Positions 1-6,297 are shown, numbered from the stretch's first letter. The stretch: DNA of 12,571 bases from a bacterium (GCA_029781075.1 JAKOXJ010000004.1:1-12571), one strand, 5' to 3'. The notes: generated by a model from the sequence alone, not told the origin. Made by a program: numbers and translations.

Positions 1-433
1 TATAAAGCTGGCTGAAAATCCATTGAGTCCACTTATAATAGATCGGCTGCGACGAATCTATTTCTTTAGTCCAGTCTACTCCCCATCCCATGGCTTTGTA
101 TTGTTGCTGGTAATATGCGATACATTGAGGAATACTTTCTTGAGGGGAGACTCCAATTTTAATGGCATAGTTCTCTGCAGGTAGGCCGAAGGAGTCCCAA
201 CCAACAGGATTAAAGCTCTCGTAGCCATTTTGCCTTTTATAACGAGCTAGGATATCTGGGATAGTGAAAGTATAGGCATGTCCAACGTGAATACCATTAC
301 CACTCGGGTAGTTAAACATTCCGCTGGCCATATATTTAGGCTTTTTGCTATCTAGGTCTGCAACGTATGTTTTATTCTCTATCCACCACTTTTGCCATTT
401 TGGCTCGATTTCTTTTGGGTTATATTTCTTCAT
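1..433 (-). CDS. leuS: Leucyl-tRNA synthetase, N-terminal part (runs off the window)
   Basis: Class I aminoacyl-tRNA synthetase that charges tRNA-Leu with leucine in the cytoplasm. The first 144 residues are present and the frame stays open to the window edge. Visible landmarks are NYPSGNGIHVGH at residues 41-52, with HVGH (49-52) as the class I HIGH motif, and GWDSFGLPAEN at 78-88, a signature of bacterial LeuRS that separates it from IleRS and ValRS. The editing domain, KMSKS loop and anticodon-binding part lie outside the window. The ATG at 431-433 starts directly on the family N-terminus (MKKYNPKEIEPKWQ). It has only a weak purine-rich stretch upstream and no good Shine-Dalgarno sequence. 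The gene is divergent from the lamin-tail protein and is preceded by an unusual leader with a Leu-rich short reading frame. Recognition is by motif reading and is secure. Confidence 0.96.
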   Translation of the reverse strand, partial: MKKYNPKEIEPKWQKWWIENKTYVADLDSKKPKYMASGMFNYPSGNGIHVGHAYTFTIPDILARYKRQNGYESFNPVGWDSFGLPAENYAIKIGVSPQESIPQCIAYYQQQYKAMGWGVDWTKEIDSSQPIYYKWTQWIFSQLY

Positions 434-513
434 TTTCTGATTTACTTTTCTTTATAGGTTAATTTTAAGGTTTTAAGGACGCCAGAAAATAATCTGACTT
501 AGATTTAAGCCAG
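430..513 (-). promoter_or_regulatory. Candidate translational attenuator in the leuS leader
   Basis: Three pairings compete in the minus-strand RNA. Segment 1 (513-506, CUGGCUUA, within the leader ORF end) pairs with segment 2 (501-494, UAAGUCAG): 8 bp with one G-U and a 4-nt loop. Segment 2 (498-493, GUCAGA) can instead pair with segment 3 (486-481, UCUGGC): 6 bp with one G-U and a 6-nt loop. Segment 3 (492-482, UUAUUUUCUGG) can pair with the leuS start region (440-430, UCAGAAAAUGA): 11 contiguous bp with two G-U, burying the AUG. Model: stalling at the Leu codons masks segment 1, frees segment 2 to hold segment 3, and opens the leuS start. Full translation favours 1:2, releasing segment 3 to close it. 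No U-tract terminator is present, so translational rather than transcriptional control is inferred. The helices are AU-rich and their energies were not computed. Confidence 0.4.
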
Positions 514-549
514 CAGGAGATAACGAGTTTTAACAATACTCTTCAACAT
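505..549 (-). CDS. Putative leucine leader peptide upstream of leuS (14 aa)
   Basis: A 14-codon ORF reads MLKSIVKTRYLLLA and ends in TAA. Residues 11-13 are three consecutive leucine codons (CTC CTG CTG at 519-511), placed two codons before the stop, and residue 2 is also Leu (TTG). The ATG lies about 5 nt below the predicted transcription start (near 555) and has no Shine-Dalgarno sequence, so it would be read as a near-leaderless start. A run of cognate codons in a short ORF ahead of an amino-acid-related gene is the classical signature of ribosome-mediated attenuation, as in the trp, his and leu leaders. The last Leu codon and the stop lie inside an RNA segment able to form a hairpin. I know of no described leuS leader of this kind in CPR bacteria. 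It could be a chance ORF, and translation is inferred. Confidence 0.5.
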   Translation of the reverse strand: MLKSIVKTRYLLLA

Positions 550-561
550 AAAGACTATTTT

Positions 562-589
562 ATCATATTCTACGCCTGTTCATTAACAA
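562..589 (-). promoter_or_regulatory. Probable leuS promoter
   Basis: On the minus strand there is a -35-like TTGTTA (589-584), a 16-bp spacer and a -10-like TATGAT (567-562). This predicts a start near 555, an mRNA leader of roughly 120 nt before leuS, and a start just upstream of the leader-peptide ATG at 549. An overlapping TAAAAT (562-557) is an alternative -10 that would make the leader peptide fully leaderless. Assigned by consensus only. Confidence 0.4.
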
Positions 590-674
590 TATAACTCTTG
601 CTTTTAAGTATTAAAAAGCTTAAGTTAATAAGTAGGCAAATTCCCGTTTAATATTTCCAGAAAGGTTCCCGTTT

Positions 675-2072
675 ATGCCAAGCCTATTTAAGAAGATTAG
701 TCTTCTACTACTTGCAAACTTGATAATAAGCCTATTAGCTCCTGCTTTTGCGGGAGCTTCATCAACTTCCCTCGTCTTAATCACAGAATTACAAACAGGG
801 CAGGGGAGTAATGAGTTTGTTGAGATAGAAAATACTTCAGATTCTACGATCGACTTAAAAACTTGGAAGTTGCAATATCACTCTAGTACCTCAACAAGCT
901 GGACAAGCAAAACACTTACATTCTTAAGCCCGACAATAACTAGTTTTAAATCGGGTGATCGAGCCCTATTCTTGGCCTCAGGTTATACCCCGGCAGGTAC
1001 CAACCCAATAGCCACTTTTGCCAGCGGCTTTTCTGATACAGGTGGCGTGATTAGGATAGTCCCTACAAACCTTGATGAAAACCTGGGAGACAAGTTGACC
1101 TGGGGAGCAACCGATCTGCCAACTTGTTTGATAGCTCCAAAGCATATAGATGGCCAAAGTTTAAAAAGATATCCATCTGGGGATGGAGTAATAGTCGATT
1201 CTTCAACCCCTGGTAAGGACTTTTATGTCAGTAACTCGCCCAGTCCGGACTCTATAGATACTCAAGACCCCTTCTCTATAGATGAAGTAGTAAATTACTG
1301 CGGTAAGCCAGATCCAAGTGCGAGTCCAGATATATTGGCTCCAGGCGCACCAGATAACCCCGGAGCTGCACCGTCACCCGTTTATCAAAGAATAGAGATA
1401 ACAGAGTTATTTCCAGACCCTGTCTCACCACAAACAGACGAAAATGATGAGTATATAGAATTATTCAACCCGAACCTAGAGGCTGTTAACTTATCTGGAT
1501 ATAAACTTCAAACTGGGATGAATTCAACTTATTCATACACTTTTGGGGATGTTAATCTTCAACCTGGAGAATACTACGCAGTCAGTAGGAAAGACTCCAA
1601 GTTAACACTTTCAAATACCTCTTCTAAGGCCCGGCTACTCAATCCAAATGACGAGGTGGTGTCAGAAACAGAAGCCTATGACCAAACTAACCCAGCAGAA
1701 TCTTGGCAGTTTTATAATGGTACTTGGCAATGGTCATCAACGCCAACACCTTCATCTGTTAATTTGCAGTTAAGTGCCGACTCAAGCTCAACTGTAGCAA
1801 GTAAGGTAACATCTAAGCCGGCCAGCAAGACCACCAAGCCAAAGGCTGCGAAGAAAACTACTAGTAAGAAGGCAGCCGTTACTAAAAAACCTACCACAGA
1901 TAAAAAAGAAGCATCTTCTAGTGCCTTTACCTATACAGACGATATGGGGAACACTAAGCTTCAACCTTATATTTTGTGGGGAGCAGGTATCCTGTTATTC
2001 GGCTATGGTTTATGGGAGTATAGATGGGATCTTTTAGCTTTATTGAAGCGAGATGGTAAGAATATAGCTTAG
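675..2072 (+). CDS. Secreted lamin-tail-domain (LTD) protein with C-terminal membrane anchor
   Basis: Predicted surface protein of 465 aa; function unknown. Residues 1-28 form a Sec signal peptide (KK, then a hydrophobic run, with likely cleavage near AFA-GA at 26-28). Two lamin-tail-like beta domains follow. The first is at about 33-150, with ITELQTGQGSNEFVEIENTSD and a later D-L-K-TWKL strand. The second is at about 243-350, with ITELFPDP, then DEYIELFNPN and NLSGYKLQTG. Both show the LTD pattern (xITEI...EfvElyN......dLsgw.l). A Ser/Thr/Pro region leads into a Lys/Ala/Thr-rich linker (about 378-417) resembling histone H1 tails. One transmembrane helix (about 431-449) and a short cytoplasmic tail end the protein. 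The ATG is 9 nt after a good Shine-Dalgarno, AGAAAGG (659-665). LTD modules occur in bacterial exported proteins, often with nucleases, but no nuclease domain is visible here. Domain assignment is by eye. Confidence 0.85.
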   Translation: MPSLFKKISLLLLANLIISLLAPAFAGASSTSLVLITELQTGQGSNEFVEIENTSDSTIDLKTWKLQYHSSTSTSWTSKTLTFLSPTITSFKSGDRALFLASGYTPAGTNPIATFASGFSDTGGVIRIVPTNLDENLGDKLTWGATDLPTCLIAPKHIDGQSLKRYPSGDGVIVDSSTPGKDFYVSNSPSPDSIDTQDPFSIDEVVNYCGKPDPSASPDILAPGAPDNPGAAPSPVYQRIEITELFPDPVSPQTDENDEYIELFNPNLEAVNLSGYKLQTGMNSTYSYTFGDVNLQPGEYYAVSRKDSKLTLSNTSSKARLLNPNDEVVSETEAYDQTNPAESWQFYNGTWQWSSTPTPSSVNLQLSADSSSTVASKVTSKPASKTTKPKAAKKTTSKKAAVTKKPTTDKKEASSSAFTYTDDMGNTKLQPYILWGAGILLFGYGLWEYRWDLLALLKRDGKNIA

Positions 2073-2088
2073 AATGTACTTCTAGGGC

Positions 2089-2094
2089 TATAAT
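2089..2094 (+). promoter_or_regulatory. Possible -10 element before the membrane-protein gene
   Basis: TATAAT lies 17 nt after the stop of the upstream LTD gene. I see no convincing -35 at 16-18 bp. It would give a leader of about 44 nt containing the AAGGA ribosome binding site at 2134-2138. The downstream gene could equally be transcribed from the LTD gene's promoter. Confidence 0.3.
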
Positions 2095-2144
2095 CTTGAA
2101 AAACCAACGAGTTATTATAAAAAGATAATTATTAAGGATAGTTT

Positions 2145-3137
2145 ATGGCAGATCAGTTAGTAAATCAGCAGAGTGAAGTTGTTAATAAAACAAAAGGTAA
2201 GTTTAGTCTTTTCTCTAAAACAAGATTCTACGTTTTTGAGTATACAGTTCTTCAATTAGCTGTTTTGTTCCTCGGTTCTTCATTTGCGACAGTAATTTTC
2301 ATTCTATTTGGAACAATAAGTGGTCAGAGTACGATTTCGTCTAGTATAGAAAGTTTAGTTTGGGTTTTTGGCCTTTGCTTAGTTCTAGTGCCTTTAATAA
2401 CTGTCCTTTATGCTAGAACTAGCGCAGAGGAGGCTTTACATCCAGCTAGGCATAATCAGACCCCTAGAAAGTTTGTCTTTTACACCATGCTAGTCATCTC
2501 TACAATTTCAGCCCTTGGCTTCTTAATAGCCTCAGTCTATACCGTATCGAGAGTGGCTTTTGGACTATCTGGATCAGAACTAATTACTCAGGTCACATTG
2601 CCAAGTTTAGTCATGTTTGGCCTAACAATGTACTACATCTTAGCAATACAAAAGAACTTCGCACCATCTAAGAAGCTCAGAAAGATTAACATACTTAGTA
2701 TAGCCATCGTCGGGACTCTGGTAATCCTAAGTATCTTAGTTGCTGCAAGCATCAATAGTTCAGCCAATAGGTCTGATCAACAGATAACAAGTGATCTTAA
2801 CGCAGCTAAGAAGTCTATAGACGCATACTTCCAAGACAACAATAAGTTGCCAGTAAATATTTCAGCTACCAACCTAAACGCTGGTGTAAAAAGTCAGTTT
2901 GAAGTTGGTAAGTATAAGTATGAGGTTACTCAAGATGGTTTGGACTATGGCAATGTACAGGCTGAAGATAGTAGCTCCTCTTCTGTATCTTATCTTTCGA
3001 CATCTTCTCAATATCGGCTTTGTGCCACATTTAGTGCCAGTAAGGGTTACTACAACGACTATTCCTACGGTTCCTATTCTGGAGACTTAAACAACCACAA
3101 AAAAGGCTACCAGTGCCTAACTCACTACGCCTACTAA
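2145..3137 (+). CDS. Polytopic membrane protein with pilin-like exported C-terminal domain
   Basis: Function unknown; 330 aa. A polar N-terminus (about 30 residues) is followed by four hydrophobic segments at about 33-58, 69-90, 110-133 and 150-168, reminiscent of DUF5671-type four-helix membrane domains. After a basic loop (KNFAPSKKLRKIN) comes a fifth helix (182-202). It is followed by a soluble domain starting SDLNAAKKSIDAYFQDNNKLP at about 216-236. That amphipathic helix then 'DN..LP' matches how type II pseudopilins and type IV pilins continue after their N-terminal helix. The C-terminal domain is Ser/Tyr/Gly-rich with two cysteines (293 and 324) that could form a disulfide outside the cell. 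The ATG follows AAGGA (2134-2138) by 6 nt. The pilin resemblance is an inference, and no prepilin peptidase site is visible. The 3' end lies 21 bp from the convergent methyltransferase gene, with no terminator seen between them. Confidence 0.75.
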   Translation: MADQLVNQQSEVVNKTKGKFSLFSKTRFYVFEYTVLQLAVLFLGSSFATVIFILFGTISGQSTISSSIESLVWVFGLCLVLVPLITVLYARTSAEEALHPARHNQTPRKFVFYTMLVISTISALGFLIASVYTVSRVAFGLSGSELITQVTLPSLVMFGLTMYYILAIQKNFAPSKKLRKINILSIAIVGTLVILSILVAASINSSANRSDQQITSDLNAAKKSIDAYFQDNNKLPVNISATNLNAGVKSQFEVGKYKYEVTQDGLDYGNVQAEDSSSSSVSYLSTSSQYRLCATFSASKGYYNDYSYGSYSGDLNNHKKGYQCLTHYAY

Positions 3138-3158
3138 TAGGACAAGTACTTATTTTGT

Positions 3159-3983
3159 TTAAGATTTTCTCTGCCTCAGAGCTTCATATAAACAAACTAT
3201 ACTGCTTACCGAAATGTTTAAAGAATCTGCTGCCCCTGACATCGGTAGCTTAACTAACTCATCACTTTCTTTCATCCAAACATCTGTTAAGCCATATTGC
3301 TCTGCACCTGCCACGATAGCGATAGGCCCACTAGTCTTAAAGTTAACGTCCCAGTAGATATTCTCTGTGTGTGGGGTGGTACTAAAGATCCTTATACCTT
3401 TTTCTTTTAGCCAAGTAATAGTTTGCTTAGCATCTTTTGCGACAGCCACTGGAGTGGAGAAGAGCGCACCAGTAGAAGCTCTGACAACATTCGGGTTAAA
3501 TATATCTGTCACAGGGTCACAGACTATTAGTCCGTCCACACCAGTAGCATCACAGCCCCTTAAAAGAGTTCCCAGATTGCCAGGTTTCTCAATTTGCTCA
3601 ACTACCAGTAAAACGGAACTGTCATTAATCTTAATATTGTTCAAATCTACATCGGGCTGCTTGGCAACAGATATAAAACCATCTGGCCTATCTCGGTAAC
3701 TTAGTTTCTTAAAAGTGTTCTTTGCGACTTCGATAAGTTCCGCACCAGAGTTACCAATCTTCTCAATAAGCTCATCGTTGGCATCCTTCAAAAACCACTC
3801 AGGGCAAAAGAATAACTTCTCAATTTTAATACCAGCCTCAAAAGCCCTAAGATTTTCTCTATAACCCTCAATGACGAATAATCTAGATTCATCACGAGCT
3901 CGCTTTTTAAGCTGAAGTTTTACCACTTCTTTTACGAGAGTATTATCAGTACTAGTTATAAATTTAATCTCAGCGTTTAGCAT
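3159..3983 (-). CDS. TrmH/SpoU family RNA 2'-O-methyltransferase
   Basis: SAM-dependent SPOUT methyltransferase, predicted to 2'-O-methylate a ribose in 23S rRNA or tRNA; 274 aa, normal for the TrmH/RlmB/TsnR group. An N-terminal substrate-binding domain (about 8-107: TSTDNTLVKEVVKLQLKKRA, then FVIEGYRENLRAF) precedes the catalytic domain. The three SPOUT motifs are clear: motif 1 EQIEKPGNLGTLLRGCDATG (129-148, with N136 and R142), motif 2 IVAGAEQYGLTD (223-234), and motif 3 LPMSGAADSLNISVSSIVCL (246-265), ending in YEALRQR. NPNVVRASTGALF (163-175) is also typical. It is last in an apparent SOD / AI-2E / methyltransferase operon: its ATG immediately follows the TAG of the AI-2E gene with no spacer, which implies translational coupling. 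The exact target nucleotide cannot be told from sequence. Confidence 0.92.
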   Translation of the reverse strand: MLNAEIKFITSTDNTLVKEVVKLQLKKRARDESRLFVIEGYRENLRAFEAGIKIEKLFFCPEWFLKDANDELIEKIGNSGAELIEVAKNTFKKLSYRDRPDGFISVAKQPDVDLNNIKINDSSVLLVVEQIEKPGNLGTLLRGCDATGVDGLIVCDPVTDIFNPNVVRASTGALFSTPVAVAKDAKQTITWLKEKGIRIFSTTPHTENIYWDVNFKTSGPIAIVAGAEQYGLTDVWMKESDELVKLPMSGAADSLNISVSSIVCLYEALRQRKS

Positions 3984-5165
3984 CTATTTACTATCTTTGT
4001 CTCGAGGAGAAACTGTTCGAATAGAAATCGTCCTTGAGAACCAATTATTTGGAGCGCTCTTCTTAGCCTTCACCAAGTTCCCACTACTTATAAAATCATT
4101 GAACAATAGCTGTAGACATCCGGCTACCGGCAGAGCAACGAAAGCTGCAAAGAATCCACCCAACGAAGCTCCCAGCATAACAACCATCAGAACTATCAGA
4201 GGGCTCATACTCACCGCCCTACTCTGGATCTTCGGTTGTATGGTAGCATTCTCAAACTGCTGATAAACGAAGAAGTATATTGCAAGGACTAGGGCAACCT
4301 TCCAGCTTACAAAGGCTGAAACAAATACAACCACGGCAGCCCCAAGAGCAGCCCCAATAAGTGGGATTAGACCAAATAGCCAGACCACACAAGTCAGCAC
4401 CAAAGGATAGGGTAGGGGATGACCGAATATCCAACCGACTAGTAAAATAGCCACCAAGGCCATGGCGGCGTCTATAGTTGTAACAAGCAGCTGTCCATTA
4501 AAGTATCCAGTGACAACTTTATACATCTTTTTGAGTAATTCTTCGTGTCTGAGTTTTACATCCTCATCTCTGTATTTTTCAAATAACCTGCTCACCATAA
4601 TTGGCCCATCAACTAGCATCAAGAATGTCAAAACGAGAACCGTGATTACATTTAGCAGAGTACTAAGTGCTGTTTGAGCGCTCGTAAATGCAAAAGTACC
4701 AGCATCACCTAGCTTCTGCTGTACAGTATTGCCAATGTTATCCACCTCACTCTCAAGGTGAAATCTTTGGATTAATTTACCTGTTGGAGTGCTACTGTCC
4801 TGAGCATCTTCGATTAAGGCAGGGGCTCTGTTGGCAAAAACACCTACCTGTCTGCTCACAGGAGGAACGACAGTAATAACTAGTGATGCCAGCAGTCCAA
4901 CAACAGCCAGATAAGCTACGGCAACGCTAAGTGCTCTACTGCCTTTTGGCATGATCTTCGAAAGCTTACTCACCGGAGGGTTAAGAGCAATAGCCAAGAA
5001 TAGAGAAGTTAGAATCAAGGTTATTGGCTTACCCATTTTACCAACGGCACTAACCAGCATTAAACTTCCTATTACCAAGAAGACAGTTCTTATGACGACA
5101 TAAGGTCGAATGTTAACATTAATTGTCTCAGATGACTGGTGATGTGTTTCTTTTGTGTCTAACAT
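3984..5165 (-). CDS. AI-2E family transporter-like membrane protein
   Basis: Inner-membrane protein of 393 aa in the AI-2E/PerM/TqsA family. Members have been linked to autoinducer-2 export, Na+/H+ antiport and other transport, so substrate assignment is not possible. Hydrophobic segments lie at about 25-40, 46-64, 80-101, 160-185, 229-247, 252-272, 274-298 and 320-350. Family landmarks are GYFNGQLLVTTIDA (220-233), IPLIGAALGA (267-276), YQQFENATIQPKIQSRAVSM (301-320), which matches the Q..E...i.P.i....v.l.P motif, and GASLGGFFAAFVALPVAG (332-349). The N-terminus is hydrophilic, and the C-terminus ends in a basic tail (VKAKKS...RTVSPRDKDSK). The ATG follows AGAAAGG (5180-5174) by 8 nt. It starts 19 bp after the SOD stop and its stop abuts the methyltransferase ATG, supporting co-transcription. 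Family membership is confident. Confidence 0.92.
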   Translation of the reverse strand: MLDTKETHHQSSETINVNIRPYVVIRTVFLVIGSLMLVSAVGKMGKPITLILTSLFLAIALNPPVSKLSKIMPKGSRALSVAVAYLAVVGLLASLVITVVPPVSRQVGVFANRAPALIEDAQDSSTPTGKLIQRFHLESEVDNIGNTVQQKLGDAGTFAFTSAQTALSTLLNVITVLVLTFLMLVDGPIMVSRLFEKYRDEDVKLRHEELLKKMYKVVTGYFNGQLLVTTIDAAMALVAILLVGWIFGHPLPYPLVLTCVVWLFGLIPLIGAALGAAVVVFVSAFVSWKVALVLAIYFFVYQQFENATIQPKIQSRAVSMSPLIVLMVVMLGASLGGFFAAFVALPVAGCLQLLFNDFISSGNLVKAKKSAPNNWFSRTISIRTVSPRDKDSK

Positions 5166-5184
5166 TTAATTAACCTTTCTAACC

Positions 5185-5811
5185 CTATGACTGCTCCATA
5201 AAAGATTTATCCTGAACTCCATCGAGTCTTGCTTCGACAAAGTCCCAGTTAACAACCTTCCAAAATGCTTCAATATAGTCTGGTCGACCGTTTTGATAAT
5301 CCAGATAGTATGCATGTTCCCAGACATCTAGGGCCAAGAGGGGAGTATCGCCATTCATCAAAGGCGTATCGGCATCATGCATCCCCATGATCTCAATTGA
5401 GCCATCCTTTTTCTTTAATAACCAAGCCCAGCCACTTCCAAAATGTGTTTTAGCGATTTCTGTAAACTGAGCTATAAAATCATCAACACTACCAAAGTTT
5501 TCTTCAAGAAGATCTTTTAGACGATCGCTAGGATTATTCTTTTCATTATCTTCCACTGGTTTCATACAGTGCCAGTAAAAAGTATGGTTGTATGCCTGGG
5601 CGGCGTTATTGAATATCTTACCTTCCGAATCAGCGACAATCTCCTCAATGTTCTTATCAGAGTATTTACTTGAAGTATCCTGCTCTAATAAATTATTAAG
5701 ATTATCGATATAAGCTTTATGATGCTTGCCATAGTGGTAGCTTAGAGTCTTTTTGGATATGTAGGGCTCTAGTGCATTAAGTGAGTAGGGTAGATCTGGG
5801 AGTTTAAACAT
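5185..5811 (-). CDS. Superoxide dismutase, Fe-type or cambialistic (Fe/Mn family)
   Basis: Cytoplasmic enzyme that converts superoxide to oxygen and hydrogen peroxide; 208 aa, typical length. The four metal ligands are present: H26 (SYHYGKHH), H76 (YNHTFYW), D162 and H166 (DVWEHAYY). Y34 and the W80/W128/W130 aromatic shell are also kept. Q72 in NNAAQ and A147 in HDADTP match the Fe-SOD arrangement (second-sphere Gln from the N-terminal domain) rather than the Mn-SOD Gly/Gln pattern. Residue 160, two before the Asp ligand, is Ala, differing from the Thr of E. coli SodB and the Gly of SodA. This neighbourhood is known to tune metal preference, so cambialistic activity is possible. It is first in an apparent operon with the AI-2E and methyltransferase genes and has its own well-formed promoter. 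There is no signal peptide. Confidence 0.96.
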   Translation of the reverse strand: MFKLPDLPYSLNALEPYISKKTLSYHYGKHHKAYIDNLNNLLEQDTSSKYSDKNIEEIVADSEGKIFNNAAQAYNHTFYWHCMKPVEDNEKNNPSDRLKDLLEENFGSVDDFIAQFTEIAKTHFGSGWAWLLKKKDGSIEIMGMHDADTPLMNGDTPLLALDVWEHAYYLDYQNGRPDYIEAFWKVVNWDFVEARLDGVQDKSFMEQS

Positions 5812-5846
5812 ACTTATATCTCTATTTCATTTTTTATCTAAACTGG

Positions 5847-5874
5847 ATTATACACCAACTATTACCACTGTCGA
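5847..5874 (-). promoter_or_regulatory. Promoter of the SOD operon
   Basis: On the minus strand a perfect -10 TATAAT (5852-5847) lies 16 bp from a 5/6 match -35, TCGACA (5874-5869). The start is predicted near 5840, giving a leader of about 28 nt to the SOD ATG at 5811. This is one of the best sigma-70-type promoters in the window. Confidence 0.6.
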
Positions 5875-5883
5875 ATCCCATAG

Positions 5884-5955
5884 ACACCCTCTTTAACTGT
5901 TAACATAAGCATTAACAGGGGTGTTGTTAACTTAAGTTCAAGTCAAGTGTTGACT
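5884..5955. promoter_or_regulatory. Dyad-rich region between divergent promoters (possible operators)
   Basis: The 211-bp divergent gap (5812-6022) contains several symmetric elements between the two predicted promoters. These are TGTTAA (5898-5903) with TTAACA (5912-5917) around an 8-bp centre, two copies of the palindrome GTTAAC (5899-5904 and 5926-5931), and AGTCAA-GTG-TTGACT (5941-5955). The last is a perfect 6-bp inverted repeat whose right arm is the -35 hexamer of the rightward promoter. The placement suggests regulator binding sites. No specific regulator can be named. Confidence 0.35.
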
Positions 5956-5976
5956 CAACCTGATGGCTGGTATAAG
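5950..5976 (+). promoter_or_regulatory. Promoter of the small 74-aa protein gene
   Basis: A -35 TTGACT (5950-5955), a 15-bp spacer and -10 TATAAG (5971-5976) preceded by TGG (5968-5970), which makes an extended -10. The short spacer is offset by the extended element. The start is predicted near 5983, with a leader of about 40 nt. The -35 lies inside a perfect inverted repeat. Confidence 0.5.
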
Positions 5977-6022
5977 CTCAAAATTACTGAAGTCAATTTA
6001 ACAGTTAGGGATTTTAAAGTTT

Positions 6023-6247
6023 ATGGCAACATTTAGCTACCAGAACTCAAAAGGAGTAACTTACTACCTTTACACAAAAGAAGGCGTTCAACTACGTGGC
6101 GCAAAAGCTCCAAGAAGCATTTACTTCTTCTCAAAGGAAGCTGACCGAACACTAGGCGAAGGTGAAAAAGTTGTACCAGAGGTACCAGCTGGATACAAAG
6201 TAGAAGAGTCTGCACGAAACGGATTCGTCTACCTAAAGAAAGCTTAA
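6023..6247 (+). CDS. Small conserved protein of unknown function (74 aa)
   Basis: No function can be assigned. The protein is soluble, basic and lysine-rich, with no signal peptide, membrane segment or cysteine. It begins MATFSYQNSKGVTYYLYTKE and ends in RNGFVYLKKA. The alternation of Tyr/Phe/Val with polar residues suggests a compact beta-sheet fold. From memory, similar short proteins (MAT-aromatic start, NSKGVTYYL, 'IYFFSK', C-terminal LKK) recur in CPR genomes as hypotheticals; I cannot confirm this here. It stands alone as a transcription unit, with a strong extended -10 promoter upstream and a textbook intrinsic terminator 18 nt after the stop. That arrangement fits a well-expressed monocistronic gene. 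The ATG at 6023 lacks a strong Shine-Dalgarno sequence; TTAGGGA at 6005-6011 is the nearest candidate. Confidence 0.85.
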   Translation: MATFSYQNSKGVTYYLYTKEGVQLRGAKAPRSIYFFSKEADRTLGEGEKVVPEVPAGYKVEESARNGFVYLKKA

Positions 6248-6264
6248 TTTAAAAGCTTTCGATT

Positions 6265-6297
6265 AAAACACCCCATGTTTAACGGGGTGTTTTTGTT
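6265..6297 (+). terminator. Intrinsic terminator after the 74-aa protein gene
   Basis: A 10-bp perfect stem pairs AAAACACCCC (6265-6274) with GGGGTGTTTT (6284-6293) around a 9-nt loop, with a T-rich tail. It is the only convincing rho-independent terminator I see in the window. The -10 of the next gene begins right at its 3' edge. Confidence 0.9.

Noticed and set aside
434..560. T-box riboswitch in the leuS leader
   Set aside because: The conserved T-box antiterminator sequence and a terminator with a U-run are both absent, and the leader is only about 120 nt.
3144..3151. Bidirectional terminator between the convergent genes at 3138-3158
   Set aside because: AAGTACTT is palindromic, but the stem is too short and AT-only with no loop, so it is not a credible terminator.
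5884..5924. Intrinsic terminator-like hairpin with ACACCC/GGGGTGT arms upstream of the small gene
   Set aside because: It resembles the real terminator at 6265-6297, but the arms are imperfect and far apart, and it lies between two divergent promoters where no transcript should end.
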